Below the pieces are notes generated by a model that saw nothing but the letters and a program-made list of their open reading frames with translations, did not search any database and was not told the DNA's origin. Below are positions 1-13,440 of a stretch of 64,000 bases of DNA, piece by piece (the stretch's first letter is position 1; each line of letters starts with the position of its first letter). This DNA comes from Thuidium tamariscinum (lineage: Eukaryota; Streptophyta; Bryopsida; Hypnales; Thuidiaceae): NCBI GenBank assembly GCA_947034885.2, contig OX344755.2, positions 374,501 through 438,500 of the forward strand. Reading direction: 5' to 3'. The translations under genes and the position numbers were made by a program.

Positions 1-2228
1 TGAAAACATTTCAATTTTATACTCAATTTTGGCAATCAATGTTGGTATAATTTTATTTTTTAATTTCAAATTTTTATCTCTTAAAAAATAAAATTTTAAA
101 GGAATTTTTTTGGCTGCCTAGGCTCCCTACTAAGTAATGAAAACTACATATCAAACAATAACTTTTGAACTATGTAGTCAAAAGTTATGAAAATTATTGG
201 GTCTTGGGAAATTGTTGTGAGAAATTTTCAAAGAAAAAGAAATAAAAACTCCATTTATAGTAACCTATCTAAAATTGCTATATTGCTAAAAAAAACATAG
301 TTTAGTACTTTAGAGGTGAGTTTAGGAGTTATAAGACAATATTCATAGTCAATTGCATTTTCAACCTTATTTATGAAGGAGTGCCTGATGAAACTTGAAA
401 CATTTCTTGTAGTATTGATATTTGTTATTTGAAACAAGAACTAGTCAAAATTAATTTTTTAATATATAAATTGAGTATCTAATAGAAAAATGATATAAAA
501 TCTAATAATTTTCAATGGAAAATCCATCTCAATATATTTGCATATTGCAAATATCATGCCTGAAAAGGCATGTTTGATAAATAATTATTCAAAAGATTGA
601 TGCCAAATTTTATAATTTAGGAATAACAATTGAAGCCTTAAGATTTGGGAGGTTTCATTAGGACGACTTTTAATTTTTACAAGTGTCATAAGACACTTAA
701 AACCCCAAATGAATATCAAATCTACTTCATATGGTCACAAATTCTAACTCCATACCAATCAATCAAAATTTGTTGTATTTGCTATATTAGTTGATTGAGA
801 CAATTGAAGATTCAAAATTATCACTAGCAAGCAATCATCAAGATCTGCATGTAGTAATAGTATTATAAACAAATTTAAGTTGAGTATTTCTTTGGGAAAA
901 GAATTTGTTGGAATATGAAGTAAATTCTTAGGAAATACTTGCCAATTTAATTTGCCTTGTGCAAAATTGAAATAAGGTCTACAATTAAAATTAATTGACC
1001 CTTATGTCATATAATTTTTATCCAAATATAAGCTCACACTAGTACAAAACAACATGGTTAAAATTTTTTTGTGTTGAATTTGTTTTAAAGCTAATACAAA
1101 TTGCTTTGAAACTAACATAAAATTAATACAAAACCATTTCAATTCATAGAAGACTTGGAATACTATCAATATCTCATGTATCAAAATCATAATAATGTCA
1201 TGCTTTTTTGTTCTATTGTAGCTAGACTTAGGATTATTGGTAGGTCAACAATTTTGACTTTAAGGTGGAATACTATGCAAATTTTCTTAAACCAAGTAAA
1301 GGCAAAAAAATTCTATTTAATGTGAAATGAGATAAAAAAATGATTTGCATCTTAAGACTAGCAATTCCTATACTATACATTTTAACACTTGCTATGCTAC
1401 GCATTTATCATTAAATTTTATAAGAATTTTTATGTGTTAGATAGAATGTAAAACAAACATTTCAATAAATCTTCAGATAAAAATTACAAAAATCTTTGTA
1501 TAATTTTTTAATAAGTAAGCATATCTTGAAATGTAGAATAGAAATTTATTAAATGATGAATGAAATATATGCAATGGTGAATACTGTAAAAGATACATAA
1601 ACATTATTATGCATTAGAAATTTGATTCAATTGTTACAAACAATGGCAACCCAAATTGAAAAATTGAAAAAAACAACTTATAAATCTCAAAAACTTTGTA
1701 AACAACTTAATTGTTGTGAAATTTAAAATTGCTTCAGTTGAATAAATTCCTCAAACTTATCTAGTAGTAGCAATAAAAAATTGAAATCATGAAAGCTCAA
1801 AGCTCCCAAATGCACAAAATTATAGAACTATAAAGCCAAGAAAAGCAATGGAATTGTCACCTCTATAATATCACTTTATGCATCCTCTTTAATATCACCT
1901 TTATTGCAACAACTACATTACTTCTTTGATATCACCCTTTGTAAAAAGTGATATTACAAAGGTGATGTAAATTGCTATTTTATTTCTATAATATCACATT
2001 GTCTGAAAATATAGTTTCTATGTATGCATGATTGAAAATATTTTTACAAAATATTTATAATAATTATTTTAAAAACTTATTGAAATCATTATCTTGCATT
2101 CTATTCAAATATATTAAAGTTTTACTGATATGTGATACAATGAATGTGTAGTATAGCAAGCACTAGCCCCTAGTATTAATGGTAGCATTTGTGACATTAG
2201 AGAGGGAGTTATGATTTTAGTAGTATGA

Positions 2229-2286
<58 letters not shown>

Positions 2287-3441
2287 TTACAGACATTTAT
2301 GATGTCTTCTTGAAATAATATTTAAAACATTTTCAAATCATAAGAATTCTAAGAATGTACACATCACTCCATAACTCCTTATAAATCCCCTTTGTAGGTA
2401 GCCGGGGGGCACTATTTTATACTTTAAGTATTCACGTAGGCTATGAGTGCTTTAAGCATATTTACCAAGCACTTATGATGTCTAAAGACTGCCTAAATTT
2501 GCTCCATCATCTAAATTTTAGATGATGAATGGAGAGCTTTAGGCCAATGTTTCTACATGTGAAGCTCTTGTCTTTAACCCTTTAAGGGCTAGTCAACCAC
2601 TTTTTGGTTGATTTTTGCACTCTCGGTCTAACATTGTTCAAAATACATATGATCACAAAAATCTCAAAGAGTAACACAATTAGAGCGTCTTCATGCGCTT
2701 CAAACAAAACCAATTTCAAGAGAATTGGAGCATTAATGCATTAGCTATGAGGTTGCAAACTTAAATGGCCTGGTCCCTCAAATGGGAAGTGTTCAACAAA
2801 AATAAAAAAAATATCAACCAATTTGTGAGATTATTTGTATCTTGATGTCTTGACAAGGCATAAGTGTTGATTTGTAATCTCATGAATGCCCAATGTAAAC
2901 TTATACATTGAAATTTATGTAGCGCAAATTCTAAGGGGTTATTCAAGTCATTGATTTTTGAGGATTAAGGGAAACAATTCAAATTCCAACAAGGCTCTAA
3001 AAGCAAACATGATTTAGAGGTACATTTTTCTTTCTTCAATGTACCAAATCTGCACATTTTAGAAGAGTATTGCTTTTGATGACCACAAATTACCATTTTT
3101 TGTGAACTTCAAAAATTTGTAACTAATTTCAATAAGCTTCAAAAAATATGAAACAAGTTGGGTTAGATGCCTATTCTACTTGTTTCTTGAGAAAAATTTA
3201 CTAAAAAAATATTTAAAGATGTTCTACCTCCCCAAAATTCAATTCTAGACCTTAAAAGGTTGATTTGTGGACCATCTACTTTATTTATAGCAATTTGTAC
3301 CATTGGATGAATTTGATTTTTTATTAGGTTGAAGAATCTCCCTTATAGCAACACTTTATATGGTTTGATCTAAGATTACATCCTTAGAGTGGCCACATAA
3401 AATTGAAGAATTATGCTCACCCCCCAAATCAACTATGGTCC
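1..3441. other. AT-rich intergenic DNA with a partial repeat and an (AT)n tract
   Basis: I see no convincing gene here; open frames are short and compositionally random. Bases 1 to about 320 resemble the last part of the repeat at 58172-59105, including the stretch about a 'tatgtagtcaaa' motif and a decayed TIR near 305-320, so this is probably the tail of a third, older copy. Bases 2231-2281 are an uninterrupted (AT)n microsatellite. Confidence 0.6.
2231..2281. repeat. (AT)n microsatellite
   Basis: About 25 perfect AT dinucleotide repeats in non-coding DNA. Confidence 0.95.
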
Positions 3442-3445
3442 TTAA

Positions 3446-4369
3446 CCCCTAAAGGACCAACATGCATTTTTTGGGTGTATAGAAATTTTGGGCAGGTACG
3501 TGTGATTGGAAATTTGAATATTTTGGGCTGAAATTATAATAGAAGGTGGGGGCGAGGAATATCTTCATGTATACCAAATTTCATGACATTTGGAAATATG
3601 AGTCAAAAGTTACGGCCTAATATGTTGCTTTTTTTCGTAACTGGGCAGTCCGGGCAGATTAGAAAAAATCACTTTTTTCAAAAATAAAAATTTTAAACTA
3701 GTTTTCTACATTTATATACAAGTGGAAAGCTTTGAATCATTTCATTTCAATCAAAGAGTCAAAAGTTATGAGGTTTTTTTGTTTGCGGGCAGTTATGGAT
3801 TCTCTACTATTAAAAAAACTTTGAAGTCATTTATTTCATTCAGTTTTCAATATTTTTGGAAAAAAATAAAATCCTAGGATTGAGATTGATTGTTACAACA
3901 TTACAACCATTGGGATTGGCATTTTTTAATTCCACAATTAAATTCTTAACAATTTAGTGTTATGAATCATTCTCTACTTCTTTCTACTTACTATTTTTTC
4001 CCTATATGTTGTACAATTCCAAATGATGTGAAATTTTTTGAGCATATCCCCATCTTGTTTAGGAAACTGAATTAAAAGAAGCACCACCATTTTCAACATT
4101 TTTTCTTTGAGAAGTGAGCATGTGAAGTGCAGCTGCCCAGTTTTTTGCAGGATTGAAAAAATGGTTTTGGTGAATTTGAATGCTTATATCTTTTGATCCA
4201 CATGGTGGAATTTTCTGAAATTTTTACCACATGTTGTTTAGACATTATACTACGAGATCCTACGGTTACATATGTCAAAAATTGTTTTTTTCAAGAAAAT
4301 TGGGAGTTGTACTAGAAATGGCAGTTTTGGAGCATTTTTGGTGAATACATAGTCACGGAACTTTAGGGG
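3446..4369. mobile_element. TTAA-flanked TIR element, family A copy 1
   Basis: A 924-bp unit starts CCCCTAAAGGACC and ends with the near-complement CTTTAGGGG. It is bounded on both sides by TTAA (3442-3445 and 4370-4373). It matches 58172-59105 in inverted orientation. No coding capacity is visible. TTAA target duplications plus CCC-beginning TIRs are the signature of piggyBac-superfamily elements and their non-autonomous derivatives; assignment to that superfamily is inference because no transposase is present. Confidence 0.6.
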
Positions 4370-4458
4370 TTAAAGGGTTAATCTAAAATTATTCTTGAAG
4401 CTTGAATGTGTGATCTTCCTATATGATGAATTTGATGAATTTGATAAAAGTAAGTTAA

Positions 4459-5189
4459 CCCCTTAATACCTGAGGTGCCATTTTTTGGCGTTTGGATGAC
4501 TTCGGAGGAGAAGAAGAAGAAGAGTGGAACAATAGTTTTTTCATTCACTTTTTTTAATGACCTTTCATGTTGAGTTGTAAAGAGTCTCCAATCGAGTTTT
4601 TAGTCTAACTACTCTTTGGTTTCATGTAGTTGAGAAGTAATTAGAGAAAATGGATGGCAAAAACTGCCATTTTAGTGCATTTTGAGAAATTGACAGAATC
4701 TGAAATTTCTCCTTGAAAATGACGTTTTTTGAGTTTGAGCCCAACCAATGAAATGAAGGTCCTCCTCTCTAGTTTCTACTACAACTAAAAATTTAGAAAA
4801 ATTCATAAAATTGAATATTTTATTGCATTTTGAACTTTGGATGCATTTTTAATGTCCGTTGCATCCTTTTTTATAGAATTACACGGAAATTGAGTTTCCA
4901 TCATGATGTTTGTCACTATAATGTACACACATGGTGAAATTTTCATATATTTTTGAGATAATTTTTTATTTAATATGATTTTTTTTTCACTTTTTCTTCA
5001 AAAATTCACATAAAAAACAATTTTTCTCAAAAAAATCTAAATTTTTTATGGAGTATAGAATACATGTACTTTCATCTCTGAAAAATAAAAAAATAAAAAT
5101 TTCATACATATCAGCTTCCAAAACGGTAACAAACGGTGTGATGAACAAGGAGGCTTCAGACCAATGGTAATAGGTCCGTCCTGTAAGGG
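4459..5189. mobile_element. TTAA-flanked element, family B copy 1
   Basis: A 731-bp unit starts CCCCTTAATACC and ends GTAAGGG, with TTAA at 4455-4458 and 5190-5193. Internal sequence aligns with 59521-60234 and, more loosely, with 55624-57385. A shared internal block lies around 4556-4650. Non-coding. The ends differ from family A beyond the first bases, so I treat it as a separate family with the same TTAA target. Confidence 0.55.
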
Positions 5190-5726
5190 TTAACTAACAT
5201 ACAAAGATGTAAGCCCGAATATACTTTTATTGAGACTTATATTCAAATTATAAAAGCATTTTGCTGTTGATCTTCAAACACCTTAGCTAGGAGTCTAAAA
5301 TAATGTGGCTTTTGAATGCAATGCAACAAGTTTTCATCCAATTTTGGGGGGCTGGTAAAGAAGTTTTTTCTTGTTACTAGAAGATACAAAAAATATCTTC
5401 ATGGGATTTTATAAGCATTTGCTAGAAATGAGGAATTGTGTGCCCTAGATCACAAAAGGTGTCCTTTTAGTATAATTTAGCAATTCCTATGTTTTTCCCT
5501 TATCTGAATTTGAGTAATGTAAATGGTCTTTTGGAATTTGTGACCACTTAGTAAAGTGAGTTTACTGAATCTTATTTCTACTCCAATTTCAAATATTCAA
5601 AAATATTCCTCAAAGTGAAAAACTTATTTTGATTTGAACACTAAGCCTATTACCATATATATATTCTATTGATTTCCTATATATGGAAGGATACAAAAAA
5701 TTTGCTCACATTATAACATTCTTCAC

Positions 5727-6335
5727 TATAGGAGAGGGCTCATAAACTGCTCAGGCTTTTACACCTGTCCATTAGGAGGCTCTGAAATGGATCATTTACT
5801 GTGAGAAAATGAATTGTGGATAACATTGAAGCATACTGAGATTTGGTTTTTGCTAATTGAATGGATGGTTTCAGAGTCCCAATGGCTTCATTCTCAACTA
5901 AGTGGTTAGGTGTCTCCTGATTATATTTAAATAAGAATTAGTTGTTGAAGTACCTCCTTTCAATTGTTCAAAAATCTGAAATAATGATTTATTCAAGTAT
6001 TCATTTCAGTTTTAGAAAGGAACGCTTTTAGAAACAAATGCTATTACTTTTTACATGTTGCAGTGCTAGTTTTTGAAGCAAGCCAGATTTTTTTTCAAAC
6101 TGCGCATGTATGGGTTTACAAGGCCTACTGATCACAGATAGGGCTCTATGCCAGACTGTGTTTGAAAATTCATAACTAATTCAATAATGCTTCAAAAAAT
6201 ATGAAACAACTTGTGTTAGATTCTTCATTTATTTCTCTTTTACTGAAAAATGAGTGAAAAATATTACCATCCAAACAAATACATGAAAAAGGCGGACCAG
6301 CCCTTAGATGAGCGGTTTATGAGCCTCCTCCCTAC
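5727..6335. mobile_element. TIR element, family C copy 1
   Basis: About 609 bp bounded by inverted copies of a motif close to GGAGGCTCATAAACCG. The same unit, with better-preserved TIRs, is at 56634-57242. No open frame of note. Confidence 0.55.
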
Positions 6336-6513
6336 AATTCACACACATGCAGTGAGATTTTCTTTCGTTAGATATGAATTTTCTTCAAAAAATCATGGAC
6401 GGTAATTTGAAATCATCATTTATACATCGGTAAAATTTAGATTTACAGAGGACATGTGATGTCGTCTCTGAAGAATAAAATAACGTAATTTTCACTCAAA
6501 TTCAGTTGCAAAT

Positions 6514-7621
6514 TCAACTGGCAATGTAGAGCAAGTAAAGCACAGGATATTCAGGAAGATTGCAACTTCCAGGGGTGGAAATCTCCGGTCCGGCCAGCAT
6601 GGGATTCGAAGCCGCCGTGTGCGAATACTTCTTGCAGTTGAGCAACAGATTCCCCTCGACGTCCTTTGGGAGTCGGATCACCTGTCCTTGCGGCTTGCAC
6701 TCGATCTGCAGGGGAAGTGATGACCAAGTGAACAAGGTTTAATTCATTGATCCTTTGATTTGCAGTTAGTTGATCATGTCGGAGTTGTCGATCGATCGTC
6801 TCCAAATGACTTAATTAGTTTCCTTGCTCGCAAATCTTGCATCTAGCCAATTCACAAGGGTTACATTCTTCTACTACACTTGGAGTCTCGCCCGCCGAGG
6901 GATTAGAAAATCGAATGCGCTTCTGAATATCCTCTCGCCAATTGTCCTTGCAACGCAGACAGGTTTGGATCACCCTATTCCTCACTGGCGATAAATGGCC
7001 CGATAATTAGAGTGGAAGTTTGGGTGGCAAGACATAAATAACATGATCCAGGTGTGTCTTTGTCACTGGAACTGAAATTGAGACTTTGCCTTGCCTTGCC
7101 TTGCCTTGCTAGATGATGATGGCCGCCAGTTCGTCGCTGCTTCCAAAGGTACGTCATTAAACCCTTCTAAAGACACCATTTGAGTGAAAGTTGCGATGGA
7201 TGTGCGTTTCTTTATTCGGTTGGGAGCAGCAGCAAGCATAGCGCATGGTTGTACAGTATGTGTGTTCCAGGCTTCGCATGTGAATTTCTAGCTTCTGGTA
7301 TTTAATGAATTGAATGCGGTCGAGTTGCAGGCCGTGGAAACTGCCTCCGCTGCACCTGACTCCACGCCCATCACTGTCCGATCCGGCCATGTCCACTTGG
7401 GTGAGTGAAAAGTCGATGGCGTAGGTTGCAAATTGTTGGCTCTCTCGATCGATCTTCATCCAAGAAGTTATGTCCTTTTGAGCCTCAATGTACGTGTGTA
7501 GGTGCGCGAGGACGCTTCGACTTTGCGTGTTCACAGATAGAAAGGACGTCGACAATATTAGGTGGAGTTCACCGACCTGTTCCTGGTGCGAGATTCTTTC
7601 CTTACTTCGTTGCCAATCCAA
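6514..7621 (-). CDS. Possible unrecognised gene, exon structure unresolved
   Basis: This 1.1-kb stretch is richer in GC than its surroundings and has several coding-like minus-strand segments. 7157-7621 is open for 154 codons, with the first in-frame ATG at 7456. 6838-6990 encodes a Cys-rich segment containing ECNPCELARCKIC. A segment starting at about 6705 follows a good acceptor (cccctgcag) and encodes a piece containing IECKPQGQVIRLP and NLLLNCKKY. I could not join these into one frame and recognise no family. It lies head-to-head with the epoxide hydrolase start at 7757, so part of it could instead be that gene's 5' leader. A five-fold TTGCC run lies at about 7086-7110. Confidence 0.3.
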
Positions 7622-7756
7622 ATGTCCCGTTCAAAGTAGCGAACATGTTTACTCTTTTTGCGGTATTTGGTGGTCACCCTACTTGGTGCAATTGCAACCC
7701 ATACAGGTGTGTCAAGGCGTTATGCTGTAGCGCAGCCGTATCCCGAGGGTTTGGAA

Positions 7757-10700
7757 ATGGAAGTGGGGGATGAAGGTGGCTCACAAGAAGAGGTGGTGGA
7801 AGGATGCCGAGTTCGGCATGGCGAACTATGGAACGAAGATGTGAGGATTCATTACGTGGAATGTGGAGACAAGTATGGAGAACTGGTAACCGATTCGTCC
7901 CCACTTCTGGCGGCACTAGTACGGAAGGCCGATATTGCAATAATTTTTGTCGTGGGTTTGCAATGAACGTAACAATTTTGCAATGGTTTAGTATAACACT
8001 TTGCAGTGTATTTGCGACTATTTGAGAGTGCAATTGCAATAGTTTGGGCAACAGTTTGGGCATAGATATGCATTGGTTTCTTTTGCAACAAATTTGTAGC
8101 GCTTTTGCAATGGTTCGCAACTGACCATAAGTTTTAGCCAAATAAGTAACCGGCCGCTATAAAGCTATTGCAAAGTAATGGATGATGTACATGTGTTGCA
8201 ACTTCTACTTCCTGTTGTAGTGCATCTGCTGCAGCTGTCTGACATCAAATTGTGCCTCCAAGGAGTGATTGACCTTTTTTTGGCTTTGGTTTCCTCCTCT
8301 TCAGATTGTTTTGATCCACGGCTTTCCGAATTTCTGGTATGTTTGGAAAAACCAGTTTCAAGCGTTGGCGGAAGCAGGGTACCACGTGGTGGCACCCGAC
8401 TTGCGTGGTTACAACACCTCGTCCAAGCCAAAGAGTATTCAGGATTATGGCCGACGTTCGGTGGTTTCGGATATGGTGCGCCTCATTGACGAACTTGGGG
8501 ACGGCAAGCCAGCCACGGTGGTCAGTGTTTCTTTCACCACACCTCTAAATTCGTTTGCCACTGAGATTTTCTCATCGGTAAGGTGGAGCACACTCTTTGC
8601 GTCACTTGAAGCGTTGAGATTGAAGAGTGTGATGCTCGGGAGATCACTTCAGAAATAGCTGTGGAGAGATCACTTTGGGTACGCAAAAGCCTAACGCTCT
8701 TGAAATCTTGAGCCTAACTCTCTTGAGGTTTTCAAGAGCGTAATTCTCTTCGGATCAAATTTTTATACTGTGAGATTGCAATGTCTCTTGTGCAATCTCA
8801 TTCAATAAGTTGGACTCTTCAGATCAAATTTTTATACTATGAGATTGCAATCTCTCATGTGCAATCTCATTCAATAAGTTGGAGGTTGTACAATAGATCA
8901 CTATTGAAGAGATGCATAGTGTAAACTTGTCAATCACTGTACAAACATAATTCAAATCCTTCTGAACATAGATATAGAGACTTGCGTGTTTTGAAATTTA
9001 GCATGACTATTAAATGTCATGTTAAGATTTACCTTCAAAAAATAAAATGCAAAAAGATTTCTTCATACAAATTTTATTGCAATTTAAAAGCATTGAAGAA
9101 AAAATCTAGTTAAAAATCCCTTGCAACTCTTGACTGGGCACTGGTGATGCAAAATTTTGTTCCCATCACAATTGAATTGATAGTTGAATTCTACAGTTAG
9201 TGTTTGGTAACTTGGAGGGGTTGCTTTGCGGTTAATGTTTGGAATTGAAAAGGTTGTTTTGAATTTAATGGTTGGTTTACTCTAATAGACAACCTCTAAT
9301 ATTCATTCAAAGATTAGTAGACATAGACAATCAGCCAAGTCATGCTTACATCCAACTTGCTATGTGAAGCCTAACCAACCAAATTTATGAACAAATGAGT
9401 TGTTGTTCGTAATGTGTGAGTGCAGGAATTTGGGATCAAGTGTGTAACAATGTTAATACGCTATAGAATTTTTGCTACTTATTTAAGTTTAAAAATGTAC
9501 ATCACTATTACAATTTTGCCCACAATGGACTTGCTCCCATTTTGCACTTAATGAACTAGTTGATCTTCAAATGTAGGTTGGGCATGATTGGGGTGGATTC
9601 GTGACCTGGGCAGTTGCAGAAGATTTCCCAGACAAGGTGAAGAAAGCAGTGCTTGTCAACGCACCTCATTTATCTGTTTTTAGCGCAGCCCTGCGTTCCA
9701 GTTTTCAACAGGTCCGCCGGAGTTGGTACATCGGTATGTTTTCATGCTTTCATGTTTTCTTACATTCCTGATCACTCATACTTGCAATGTACCATGCATG
9801 GAGGTCAGTTTCATAAGTAACTTGGGAAAATTTGGAAAATGTCAAAATTTAGAAAATTATTTACAACTAATTCTAAAAATTTGAAAAAATTGTTCATGAG
9901 AAAAATTTGAAAAAGAAACACATTCATGCATGAATAGAAAGAATCAATTCAAAATTAGGAGCATCCTCATAAAGTGTCAAAAATTTTAAAAATTCTTATG
10001 TATGCCGAATTACTGAATTGCAAAAAATAAAATATTTAGGAGCATCCTCATGAAGTGCCGAAAATCAAAAAATTCCTATGTATGCCAAATTGTTGAATTG
10101 CAAAAAATAAAATATTTTGGCATGAACTTGCCAAAATTGACCTACACATACGGTAATTCATTCTTACAATACTGGAAAATGCAATGTATAGTCATTGTTT
10201 TTTCCCTTTTTTCTTTGGTAATCCTAAAAGGACTAAGGGGCCCATTTCAAGGTTTTCTAAAACTCAAAAAGGCTTTGTTGGCTTCAAAATTTGGAATTTT
10301 TGTATGAAATGTTTAAGATGGATGCTCATCATGCTAATCTACATGTGAAGCTCTGTTTTGCATCATTTTAATAAATATTGCAAAAGTTAGAAGTTTATAT
10401 TTTTGTTTCGATGTCAAGCCAAGTAGTGAAAAATATATTCTTAGAAAATACTAATTGATGTTGTTGGATTGTATGGATTCATTCTAACTTAAAATCATTT
10501 CTTTGAACTATTGAATTGTGAATAATGAGGTGAAATTTGTAAGAAGTTTTGAATTTTTGCAAGCAATGAAGGTAAAAAAAAACATATAAAGTTATTTCTT
10601 GGATTCAATTTTGAAAATTTCAAATAAAAAAAAATAAAATGGGTGCCTGTTGTTTAATAGAACATTCTCACCATTGGGACAAACAATTCTCAATTTCTTG

Positions 10701-12761
10701 TAAAAGTTATTAGAGGTTTAGTTTTTTCTTCACTTCATTATTTTTTTGAAGATGAATATGAAAGTTTTTTTGGTTAAATTTTCTTACATATATTCTCAAC
10801 CAATTTTTCAACATATTGACTAAAACACACAAGTTATAGGACATACATGTACTTCTCTCTAAAAAATGTTGGAAAACAAAACTTCACCTATTGGAAGGAC
10901 TATAAAAGTTTACATTTTGAAGTTTAGGCACATTGAACTTACAATTATAAGAGGATTTTCAACTAGTGTAGAAGACTGTGAGTTCCTGGACTGCAGGAAC
11001 TTGCTGAAAGCTGCCACAAAGGCGATCTGATGTGGCCAAGAGACTGCCACATCAGATATTAATATTTAATTAATATTTTAATATTTTTTTGAAAAAAATT
11101 ATTTTTAAAATTATTTAAAAAAAATTATTATAATAATTTAAAATAATTTTTAAATAATTTTTAATTATTATTTTATCTAACTGGTTCACAGACTGGAGAC
11201 CGGTCTCTCATAGCCCTGAAAAATCCTCTTATGTGGTGGGGATGTTCACTCCAAAATTTTGGGGTGATGAACTTGAACAAGTTTACATGAAAGGATCCTA
11301 TGACCAGATTTTTTAAGAGATAAATATAGATGAAAGATTTTAGCCTTGCTTTGGGTACAAGTTCTTTGAAGCAGTGTTTTGAACCTCAAAACGTCACAGG
11401 ACTTTTAGGGGTCAAGCTAGCTACTGTAGATATGCATCTGGATATATTTGGTGTTTGAAAATGCTTTGTCTTCAGTGCTGTTGTTTACAGTTGATGTCTA
11501 TTTCTGTCGGCAGGGCTCTTCCAATTGCCGTGGCTTCCTGAGTGGTTTATGGTTGGCAGAGGGTACGTTTCTGAAACATTTTCACAACAGGATTTCCTTA
11601 GAACTCTAGCGAATGCAATAGCTTAATTCACCTAGAAAGTGTAGAAGTTTTTCTTTACAGGATCTCTTTCTTCTGTTGACGTCGCTCTGGTGTTGAGGAT
11701 GTGCAGTTTTAAGAATTTGAAGACCGTATTAAGCAACAGTTCATTCCAACCTCTGGACATTGACAGGTAATGCTCTTAGTTCACTTCATACGGATGCTTG
11801 TTGCAGGCATTAATTTAGAGTAGACTTTAGATTAAGGTCAAGGCACTAGTAACTCATCATTTCAGCATTTTCAGAGCAGATTGTGCATAGTATGAGGTGG
11901 TGGAAATTTTTCCCATGTAGAAAGATAGGAAATATGGAGATAGAAAAATTTTCAGAATTTTATTCCCAAAATTGCTATGAATTTTGGGAAGCAAAAAGTG
12001 CATTTCACTCATAGTCAATGTCTCTAGTCTTCCAATTCTGATCATGCAAAAATTACTTTCTCACCCACTACTTCCTATGCTCCCTAATTTGGGACATATG
12101 TCATAACCATATTAGTCTCAACCTCGAAAAGAACCTTAAAAAATGCAATTTAAACTGGTTGAAAATCTGTTCTGGCCTTGATTGGAAATCCTGCACCCGT
12201 ACAGGTCGGGTGTTGGGCGTGGCTGGTTGTTGGTGCCTCAACCTTACTTGAGAGATTCACAATGTGATCAACCTGTTGCAGACATGTGAGAGCATTTCAG
12301 AAAGTGGGGACAATCACGAGCGCCATCAACTACTATCGAGCGGCGGTTCGGGGGTACTGGTCACCAGCTGCTCCAAGTCTTGTTCCCGTTGAGCTCCCTG
12401 TTGAACTCATTTGGGGTGAGCTCGATACTTTTCTTGGAAAAGAACTGGTCGTGATCTCCAACACCATCGCTTCCAACGTCGTGATCAAGCTTCTCCCACA
12501 TGTCAGTTTCTTCCCAGAGATCCCCTGAAAACATGCCCCATTTTGTACATATAGAAGACTTCTCTTGGAGTGGTTCCAGCGATTTGCACGGAATTCTTCG
12601 TGAGAAAAAAACTCTGTTTATTCATACATAACTTGGATTTTCTGGTGCAGTGCTCACATTGGCCGATGTGGGATGACCCCAAGCAATTCAATGCGCTTCT
12701 CCTAGAATCCGATGATTCGCACCATGCAATCTCTGCCGACGAGGTGCACAATGATGATTAA
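7757..12761 (+). CDS. Soluble epoxide hydrolase (alpha/beta-hydrolase fold)
   Basis: Seven exons: 7757-7885, 8305-8520, 9577-9733, 11514-11562, 11698-11766, 12282-12501 and 12651-12761. They give 316 residues, normal for plant soluble epoxide hydrolases. These enzymes open epoxides, for example of fatty acids, to diols. The oxyanion-hole HGFP is at residues 48-51 and the nucleophile is D119 in VGHDWGG. Cap-domain Tyr candidates are Y224/Y225 in NYYR. The acid is D255 in WGELD and the base is H283 in CSHWPMWD, so the triad is intact. The start is the first ATG in frame with exon 1; an upstream non-coding or short coding exon is possible because the same frame stays open back to about 7640 without an ATG. 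Introns 2 and 3 are long (1.1 and 1.8 kb) and hold repeats, including a TIR element. The gene converges with the helicase-PARP gene. Confidence 0.88.
8753..8884. repeat. Two tandem 69-bp units with an internal hairpin
   Basis: Two units begin at 8753 and 8822 with few differences. Each contains GAGATTGCA followed by its complement TGCAATCTC about 10 bases later, so each can fold into a 9-bp stem. It lies in intron 2 of the epoxide hydrolase. Confidence 0.85.
10947..11232 (+). mobile_element. MITE-like TIR element, family E copy 1
   Basis: 286 bp with terminal ATAAGAGGATTTT and its complement. An internal dyad of the type TGATGTGGC...GCCACATCA lies at about 11029-11057, followed by an AT-only centre. 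A second copy in opposite orientation is at 37336-37609. It is non-coding and sits in intron 3 of the epoxide hydrolase. Confidence 0.7.
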
Positions 12762-13440
12762 GTGTCAGCAGACGAAGGCTTGGTGGATTGACCTGTCGTT
12801 CTTCTTTGCAGCAGACGACCGTGTCATCTTCTCACAACTTCGGAGCAAGCCAACCAAACGCTCGCTTTCGCTCTAAGAATGGTTCCGAATGATTCAATTT
12901 TTGCAAGTTACAACATTGCATAATGATTTTCCGAAATCCTCAAGCATAGCTGCATCCTGACGTGATTGGCTAACTCAGTTGCCATAATATAAATGAGGAT
13001 GCTGTGTTTCAATTTAGTTGAAGGGCGACACATGGTGCTGCTCCGTATCCACTGCGCAGAACAACTGTGAGCAAGATTCAAGTATCTTTTTATGTCACTT
13101 TTCCGCAAATTGTTACGACAATTTTGTATTCTCCATGGTGGGAATGATACACCGCCACTGCAATGACATTAGACAATCACCATACTTTGCTCGAGAACTT
13201 TTTTTGGTATGTACGTCCTTCATTTTCTATTATGAACAAAATTACATTTAAGCTGGTGCATACGTTGGGTCCGACTGTGTTACAATAATTGAGCTCTGGT
13301 TCATCCCTTGCATAGACGCGGATGAGGCTTCTCGTACTATGCTCTTGGTGCTCAAAAGTAAGGCAGAGACAGGAGTGCTGGATCGGACAATTACAATTGC
13401 TGCTGAACCCTGACCTCGCTGTGGACCTTGTTCACTGGGA
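12762..13440. other. Convergent intergenic region
   Basis: It separates the stop of the epoxide hydrolase (+) from the stop of the helicase-PARP gene (-), so both 3' UTRs and polyadenylation signals should lie here. I see no further gene. Confidence 0.6.

Noticed and set aside
3442-4373. Telomere-like CCCTAAA/TTTAGGG words at element ends
   Set aside because: Single occurrences at TIRs, not tandem arrays; the TTAA-bounded inverted ends explain them better.
7405-7773. Plus-strand frame before the epoxide hydrolase as its N-terminus
   Set aside because: It is not in frame with exon 1 and adds nothing typical of the family; kept only as a possible leader.
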